DNA of 10,987 bases from an uncultured Muribaculaceae bacterium (lineage in GTDB: Bacteria; Bacteroidota; Bacteroidia; Bacteroidales; Muribaculaceae), in contig CAMWGM010000035.1 of the NCBI GenBank assembly GCA_947173755.1, positions 1 to 10,987 of the forward strand, in the 5' to 3' direction. Every line of letters begins with the position of its first letter. Within the stretch, counting starts at the first letter, position 1. Below are positions 6,819-10,987 of the stretch, piece by piece. A program made the translations under genes and the position numbers. A model generated the notes under the pieces. The model did no database searches, was not told the origin of the DNA, and saw only the letters and a list, made by a program, of their open reading frames with translations.

Positions 6819-7793
6819 TCAGAATTCATAACCTGCTTCGCGGATCATATCTATATCCTCGGAAATTTTTGCGCCGACAGTCGTGAGGAGGTCACCCATG
6901 ATGGCGCCGTTGATACCGATGCGCAGTGCCTCGCGCTGTGCGCGGTCGGAGATGCGGGCACGTCCGCCGGCAAATCTGAGCACAGCCTTCGGATGGATGA
7001 AGCGGAAGAGCGCGACCGTGTGGAGAATTTCCTCGTCGGTCAGAGGGGGCATATTCTCGAGGGGTGTTCCGGGAATGGGCTGAAGCACATTGATGGGAAT
7101 CGAGACGGGAGAGACACGCCGGAGCGTCAGGGCCAGTTCGGCACGCTGACGCATCGACTCGCCCATCCCGATAATTCCTCCCGAACAGATCTCCATTCCG
7201 GCCTCACGGGCCCGGTTGATAGTAGCGATTTTATCTTCTATCGTATGGGTCGAACAGAGCGTCGGGAAAAACGAGGGAGCGGTCTCAAGATTACAATGAT
7301 AGCGTTCGACACCTGCCTCGCGCAGACGGGTCAGTTCCCCGGAATCGAGCAAACCCATGGAAGCACAGAGTCCCATGTCCGGATGGCGTTCCTTCAATTC
7401 GTCATAATAATCGCATAGAGTCGTAAGTGCCTTTCCGGAGATAGTTCTGCCGCTTGTCACCATCGAATAACGTCCTATCCCACGCTCGGCATTGTAGTCG
7501 GCGAGCGATATGCAGGTGTCACGGTCGACAAGAGGATAGCAGAGTGTTTCGGTCGGGAATGCAGCCGACTGCGCACACCACTTGCAGTCCTCCTGACAGC
7601 GGCCCGAGCGGGCATTGACAATCGAGCACGAGTCAAACTTCGCTGACCCGAGAGCGTCGGTCAGTTCGGCAGCCGCATCGAGCAGAGCCTCCAGATCGGC
7701 GCCCGAGAGATCAGCCAGAGCGTAGGCCTCTCTCTCAGTGATATCGCCTCCGGCGAGCAGACGTTCTTTCAGTTGAGTGATATCGATCTCCAT
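6819..7793 (-). CDS. bioB: Biotin synthase BioB, anaerobe-like cysteine pattern
   Basis: BioB is a radical-SAM enzyme that inserts sulfur into dethiobiotin to make biotin. The 324-residue protein has the 4Fe-4S motif CQEDCKWC with Cys66, Cys70 and Cys73, then GLCASMG (Cys143), YHCNLETAP (165-173), EICSGGIIGMGE (Cys203) and LRFAGGR (Arg273). Compared with E. coli, the auxiliary-cluster ligand Cys97 (RFCMG) is Ser110 (RYSMV), while Cys128, Cys188 and Arg260 have counterparts. New cysteines appear at 167, where E. coli has YNHNLDT, and at 180. This fits the Type II BioB class reported for obligate anaerobes, which carries a 4Fe-5S auxiliary cluster. I chose the ATG at 7793 because the longer open frame to 7841 crosses the promoter. 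First gene of the minus-strand operon. Confidence 0.95.
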   Translation of the reverse strand: MEIDITQLKERLLAGGDITEREAYALADLSGADLEALLDAAAELTDALGSAKFDSCSIVNARSGRCQEDCKWCAQSAAFPTETLCYPLVDRDTCISLADYNAERGIGRYSMVTSGRTISGKALTTLCDYYDELKERHPDMGLCASMGLLDSGELTRLREAGVERYHCNLETAPSFFPTLCSTHTIEDKIATINRAREAGMEICSGGIIGMGESMRQRAELALTLRRVSPVSIPINVLQPIPGTPLENMPPLTDEEILHTVALFRFIHPKAVLRFAGGRARISDRAQREALRIGINGAIMGDLLTTVGAKISEDIDMIREAGYEF

Positions 7794-7811
7794 AAATGAG
7801 TGTTTACCCTG

Positions 7812-7842
7812 CAAAATTACCCATTTTCCTGTAAATTGCAAA
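7812..7842 (-). promoter_or_regulatory. bioB operon promoter (Bacteroides type)
   Basis: Read on the minus strand, TTTG (7842-7839), a 19-base spacer and TAATTTTG (7819-7812) match the Bacteroidota primary promoter consensus almost exactly. Transcription would begin near 7805 and give a leader of only about 12 bases before the bioB ATG at 7793. The core GTAATTTTGCA (7820-7810) is identical to that of the bioA promoter. A TTAC...GTAA inverted repeat (10-base spacer) lies between the two promoter elements and is a candidate, unproven operator. Confidence 0.75.
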
Positions 7843-7972
7843 ATATCGGTCCATTCTCGATTACAGGTGGAAACTCCGACGAATTTTTCCTCTTTTCAGC
7901 CGAACCAACCGACGCGTAAATGCGTTGAATAGATATAAAATCAAGTACAAACATAAAACTGAATTTCAAGAT
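7843..7972. other. tpx side of the bioB-tpx divergent intergenic region
   Basis: These bases carry the leader of tpx. A TATAAAAT stretch lies at about 7932-7940 and a TTG at 7925-7927, but neither fits the TTTG...TAnnTTTG promoter pattern well. I see no hairpin, riboswitch or small gene here. The tpx promoter must lie in this segment unless tpx is expressed from an atypical element. Confidence 0.4.
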
Positions 7973-8482
7973 ATGGAAACCGTATTTTTTCAAGGCCAGG
8001 CATGTCACACTTATGGCAATCTTCCCGGAGTAGGTGAAACCGCTCCCTGTTTTCACCTCACAGGCGCCGATCTGTCGCAGATCATCTGCTCCGATTTCCC
8101 CGGTAAAAAGATCGTGCTCAACATCTTCCCGTCGCTCGACACCGAAGTGTGCGCACGCTCAGTAAGAAAGTTCAACGAGGAAGCGTCAGGTCTCGATGAC
8201 GTGGTGGTCATCTGTGTTTCGATGGACCTTCCCTTCGCCATGAGCCGTTTCTGTACACTTGAGGGTCTTAAGAATGTCATCCCCGCGTCGGCATTCCGTT
8301 CGCCCCTTTTCGGCCAGAAATATGGTGTGATGCTCGTCGACGGTCCTCTCGCAGGTCTGCTGACACGTGCCGTCATCATTCTTGATCCGAACCGTCGCGT
8401 GATCTTCCGCGATCTCGTCGAAGAAATCACTCACGAACCCGACTATGAAGCCGCAGTCCGTGTGCTCAAAAACGAATTCTGA
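7973..8482 (+). CDS. tpx: Thiol peroxidase Tpx (atypical 2-Cys peroxiredoxin)
   Basis: Tpx reduces hydrogen and lipid hydroperoxides using thioredoxin. The 169-residue protein is almost the length of E. coli Tpx (168). It has the family start with VFFQGQA (4-10), GETAPCFHL (21-29), the peroxidatic cysteine Cys60 in SLDTEVCARS (E. coli Cys61), the resolving cysteine Cys94 in SRFCTLEGL (E. coli Cys95), and the conserved arginine in LLTRAVIILD (Arg132). Extra cysteines sit at 11, 26, 39 and 81. I chose the ATG at 7973 because homologues begin there; the 16-residue extension from the upstream TTG at 7925 is lysine/tyrosine-rich with no family match. It runs divergently from bioB and is followed by a strong terminator. 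I could not find a convincing promoter in 7843-7972. In an anaerobe it would serve as oxidative-stress defence. Confidence 0.95.
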   Translation: METVFFQGQACHTYGNLPGVGETAPCFHLTGADLSQIICSDFPGKKIVLNIFPSLDTEVCARSVRKFNEEASGLDDVVVICVSMDLPFAMSRFCTLEGLKNVIPASAFRSPLFGQKYGVMLVDGPLAGLLTRAVIILDPNRRVIFRDLVEEITHEPDYEAAVRVLKNEF

Positions 8483-8499
8483 TTTCCTTTATTTCCTTT

Positions 8500-8522
8500 A
8501 AAAAAGTGCACCGAGAGTGCAC
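8500..8522 (-). terminator. Intrinsic terminator for the TonB-dependent receptor gene
   Basis: Two copies of the self-complementary GTGCAC (8506-8511 and 8517-8522) form a 6-bp stem with a 5-base loop. Read on the minus strand, the stem is followed by six Ts (8505-8500). It lies 65 bases beyond the receptor stop. The stem is short, so the termination strength may be modest. Confidence 0.55.
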
Positions 8523-8554
8523 GCTTACTCATTCTCCCTTTTCTCTATATTTTC

Positions 8555-8588
8555 AGAGACTCCCGCCTGTGGCGGGAGTCTCTTTTTT
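8555..8588 (+). terminator. Strong intrinsic terminator for tpx
   Basis: A perfect 13-bp stem (8555-8567 with 8571-8583), closed by a 3-base TGT loop and rich in GC, is followed by a T tract to 8588. This is a textbook Rho-independent terminator on the plus strand, 72 bases after the tpx stop. The T tract overlaps the minus-strand receptor stop codon at 8587-8589. On the minus strand the same hairpin is followed by GAAAATAT, so it would not terminate well in that direction. Confidence 0.92.
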
Positions 8589-10851
8589 ACTTGCCGAGAG
8601 AAAGACGGAGCGTGATGCCGCCGCGGACAGGCAGGCCTCGCTGGTAGAAACCGTGGGAGATCGACTCGAAACGGAACACGTTGAAGCGAGTGTCGGTGAG
8701 ATTCTTTCCCCATATTTCTGCCGACCACCACTGACCTTCCACCCGGGCACTCGCACCGAGTTGCGCATAGAAAGGCTGGCGGTAGAGGTTCTCCTCATCC
8801 CAGTAGATTGAACCGACTCCGTAGAGGTTGGCTTCAATCACTACGCGACGCACGCCCCCGGTCTCGCTGACGGGGATGAAGTGGGATGCACTCAGATAGA
8901 GGGTGTTCTGCGGAGCATAGGGGACGCGGTTGCCGCTGAGGTTTTTCCCCTCGTTGCTGAAATGGCGGAAGGTGGCGTGGGTGAAACCGTAACTCAGATT
9001 GAAAAGCCAGCGTGGTTTCGGGGTATAGCGCAAAGTCAGTTCGCCGCCGAGCGAACGTGTGCGACCGGCGTTGGCCATATAGCGACCGGTGGATTGGTCG
9101 GGGAAAAGCGTCACCTGTTGGTCGCGAAGATCGATCAGGTAGGCGGCAAATGTGGTGTAGACCCTGCCACGGTCGCAACTGATGTGGCCTCCGACCTCGT
9201 AATTCCAGGAAGTCTCGGGCTTATAGGAGGTCATCTTGTCAATGTCATATTCAGCGGGACGGCCTAATTCCTCCATCATGCGGCTCTGCAGGATATCGCT
9301 GAACATCTGTGTGTTGTAGCCTCCCGCCTTGTATCCGCGAGCCACAGATAGAAACAGGGCCGAATTGCGCAGATTGTAGGTGAGTGAGAAATTGGGGAGC
9401 AGTTCGGTGAATTTCTGACCGAGGCGCCCGGTGTCGTCTATGTCTATGGCTCGTTGCATGGCGATATCCTGCGGCCCACGCTGCATGTGCATCGTCGCCG
9501 AAGTATTGACACGGCTGAAGTAGCGCATCGCCGTCACCTCATGCTCCAGGCGCAGAGATGCCGAGAGTGAAAATTTTCCAAGATCAACAGTCGAGCGGTG
9601 ATAGACGGCAATACCCTTCACAGGCATCTTGAAATCTGATCCGAGCACAAACTCGGGATCATCCCACTCAAGACGCATGCCCGGAGGAAGGACAGGATTG
9701 ATATTTCCGAGGATCAGTTTCTCGATACCGTCATACTTGAAAGTCACGGGAGCCACCATGTCCATGTGTTTGTAGAACCCGTATACGCCGGCAAGCCATG
9801 AATAGATTCCCTTCTTCCCTGATATGACCAGATCCTGAGTGATCGACCGCTCCACCTGATGCTGGCGCAGGGTGAAATAACTCTCGGGCAGGAAATCCTG
9901 GTCGAGGTGCATGTCGTCATTAAGGAAATTGAAACCTGTGATCGACGAAAGTGTAAATCCGGGGGCGGTCCATTTCACCATCAGACCCTCGGTGAAAGTC
10001 GTGCGCAGGTAATCGGTCTCGTCGTTATACTCTATGCGGCCTGTCTCCTCGAAAGCATAGGGATATCCCTCCTGCCGTGAGGACCCGAACGAGGTGACAT
10101 TTTCGATGCTCACCCGATCGGATGGTCTCCATTCTAGTTTGAGTCTCAGCGAGACGTCATCAGTCTTGCCGACCTTCGAATTGTCGAAACTGTTCCGGAA
10201 ATATCCGCGCTGCTCGGCTGAATAAGCCGACAGGGAGGCACCGAATTTATCGGAAGTCTTGCCATAGACGTTGACGGCCGCGCGATATGTCTCCGGAAGA
10301 CCTGTCTCATACATCAGGCGTGTAGAGATCATGCGATGATCATATTCGCGCAGGAGTTTGAGCGGCGAAATGGTGGAGATATTGATCAGACCGGCGATGG
10401 TGTTGCGTCCGAAGAGTGTTGACTGCGGTCCGCGCAACACCTCGATACGATCGATGTCAGGCATATCAAGATCATATCCGTTCTTGTTGAGGATGGGGAT
10501 ATTGTCGATATTGAGGCCGACGGCTGTCTGATCGATGCGAGCGCCGATGCCACGCACATAGACAGAGGATGTCATCTTCGAGCCATAGTCGGGCATATAG
10601 AAGTTCGGAGCCATCATCGAGACACCCTTCATGCCGACAATCTCGTTGTCTTCTATCGCCGACCGTCCGATGATGGTTGCGGTGACAGGCTGACGCAGGA
10701 GCGAGGATCCCTGCTTGACGGCTGTCACCGAAACTTCGCCAAGCGACACCTCGGCAGGAGGGACGGAGTCGGTTTTGACATCTTCCGCCGCCCTGGCGGC
10801 AAAGGTTGAAATGGTGAGGAGGAATGAAAGAGATAAAGTCTTCAGAGTCAT
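8587..10851 (-). CDS. TonB-dependent outer membrane receptor (non-SusC type)
   Basis: The 754-residue protein should be an outer membrane beta-barrel that imports a ligand using TonB energy. Residues 1-22 are a signal peptide (MTLKTLSLSFLLTISTFAARAA). A TonB-box-like LGEVSVTAV follows at 38-46. The plug domain spans roughly 50-165, with SSVYVRGIGARID (95-107), DIDRIEVLRGPQSTLFGRN (132-150) and AGLINIST; the rest is barrel, ending in the strand GGITLRLSLGK. It has no N-terminal carboxypeptidase-like domain and no SusD partner in view, so it is not a SusC-type glycan porter. The plug resembles siderophore/haem/vitamin receptors, but the ligand cannot be read from sequence. I chose the ATG at 10851 because it starts the signal peptide and overlaps the upstream stop as ATGA; the TTG at 10884 is unlikely. 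A role in biotin uptake is not supported. Confidence 0.92.
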   Translation of the reverse strand: MTLKTLSLSFLLTISTFAARAAEDVKTDSVPPAEVSLGEVSVTAVKQGSSLLRQPVTATIIGRSAIEDNEIVGMKGVSMMAPNFYMPDYGSKMTSSVYVRGIGARIDQTAVGLNIDNIPILNKNGYDLDMPDIDRIEVLRGPQSTLFGRNTIAGLINISTISPLKLLREYDHRMISTRLMYETGLPETYRAAVNVYGKTSDKFGASLSAYSAEQRGYFRNSFDNSKVGKTDDVSLRLKLEWRPSDRVSIENVTSFGSSRQEGYPYAFEETGRIEYNDETDYLRTTFTEGLMVKWTAPGFTLSSITGFNFLNDDMHLDQDFLPESYFTLRQHQVERSITQDLVISGKKGIYSWLAGVYGFYKHMDMVAPVTFKYDGIEKLILGNINPVLPPGMRLEWDDPEFVLGSDFKMPVKGIAVYHRSTVDLGKFSLSASLRLEHEVTAMRYFSRVNTSATMHMQRGPQDIAMQRAIDIDDTGRLGQKFTELLPNFSLTYNLRNSALFLSVARGYKAGGYNTQMFSDILQSRMMEELGRPAEYDIDKMTSYKPETSWNYEVGGHISCDRGRVYTTFAAYLIDLRDQQVTLFPDQSTGRYMANAGRTRSLGGELTLRYTPKPRWLFNLSYGFTHATFRHFSNEGKNLSGNRVPYAPQNTLYLSASHFIPVSETGGVRRVVIEANLYGVGSIYWDEENLYRQPFYAQLGASARVEGQWWSAEIWGKNLTDTRFNVFRFESISHGFYQRGLPVRGGITLRLSLGK

Positions 10852-10987
10852 TTTTTCAATTTTCGCATTATGCCCTGCAGCCAAAGATAGATGGGCGAGG
10901 GGGTTGATGTTACGTCGGTGGAAAGTATATCTGCCAGCGTCATGGGTGTTTCGGTGCCCAACGGGCCCGGATAGAGCATTATGAGAC
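10848..10987 (-). CDS. C-terminal end of an unrecognised protein upstream of the receptor
   Basis: On the minus strand an open frame enters from the window edge (first full codon at 10985) and gives 45 residues before a TGA at 10850-10848. The residues include LYPGPLGTETPMTLADIL and a basic end PIYLWLQGIMRKLKK. The stop overlaps the receptor ATG as ATGA, the same type of junction used by the biotin genes, which is good evidence that this is a real gene in one operon with the receptor. I do not recognise the family, and most of the protein is outside the window. A membrane-linked or ligand-processing role would be pure guesswork. Confidence 0.6.
   Translation of the reverse strand, partial: LIMLYPGPLGTETPMTLADILSTDVTSTPSPIYLWLQGIMRKLKK

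Noticed and set aside
6780..7418. 212-codon plus-strand frame opposite bioB
   Set aside because: It is the antisense of conserved bioB codons, with no recognisable motif or start context.
7794..7841. Longer bioB start at 7841
   Set aside because: The extension runs through the bioB promoter and has no similarity to BioB N-termini that I know.
7796..7842. BirA operator at the bioB promoter
   Set aside because: Only TTAC/GTAA and GTAAAC fragments are present; they do not form the TTGTAAACC-spacer-GGTTTACAA palindrome, so I list them only as an unproven repeat.
7925..7972. N-terminal extension of Tpx from the TTG at 7925
   Set aside because: The family begins with a short strand ending in FQGQ/FQGN, which matches the ATG at 7973; the extension is lysine-rich without family match.
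8881..9267. 128-codon plus-strand frame inside the receptor gene
   Set aside because: It lies wholly within the receptor on the opposite strand and shows no domain; such long shadows are common opposite GC-rich coding DNA.
8587..10851. Receptor as a biotin transporter
   Set aside because: It is separated from the biotin genes by tpx and terminators and belongs to another operon; nothing in the sequence indicates its ligand.

Overview
The window looks like a chromosomal segment from an anaerobic Bacteroidota, most likely order Bacteroidales; Muribaculaceae is possible but I cannot prove it. The reasons are promoters of the Bacteroides type (TTTG, 19 bases, TAnnTTTG), almost no Shine-Dalgarno sequences, a fused BioG-BioC protein, and a biotin synthase whose cysteine pattern fits the class found in anaerobes. 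Genes are tightly packed and often overlap as ATGA.

Layout. Bases 1-179 are the C-terminal end of an ECF-type sigma factor. Bases 180-564 are non-coding and hold two copies of a 13-base direct repeat, a 10-bp inverted repeat and the bioA promoter. Bases 565-4983 (+) are a four-gene operon, bioA, bioF, bioG-bioC fusion and bioD, with every junction overlapping. Only 10 bases further on, the opposing operon ends. Read on the minus strand from 7793 to 4994, it holds bioB, a ThiF/MoeB-like adenylyltransferase and a MetE-C-terminal-like protein. Bases 7973-8482 (+) are a thiol peroxidase (tpx). It converges on a minus-strand TonB-dependent receptor (10851-8587), with one hairpin terminator for each direction between them. 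The receptor start overlaps the stop of another minus-strand gene that runs out of the window.

How the genes work together. BioC methylates a malonyl thioester to prime pimelate synthesis on the fatty acid machinery. BioG removes the methyl group from pimeloyl-ACP methyl ester. BioF, BioA and BioD then make KAPA, DAPA and dethiobiotin, and BioB inserts the sulfur. The window therefore encodes the whole dedicated pathway from malonyl thioester to biotin, split over two convergent operons whose promoters share an identical 11-base core (GTAATTTTGCA).

The most interesting part is the pair of passenger genes behind bioB. The MetE-like protein keeps its substrate-pocket motifs but lacks three of the four expected zinc ligands. 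The ThiF-like protein keeps the ATP/adenylation residues but lacks both zinc CxxC pairs, and no ThiS/MoaD-type carrier is encoded nearby. Their link to biotin or sulfur chemistry is a hypothesis, but their tight coupling to an anaerobe-type bioB makes it worth testing.
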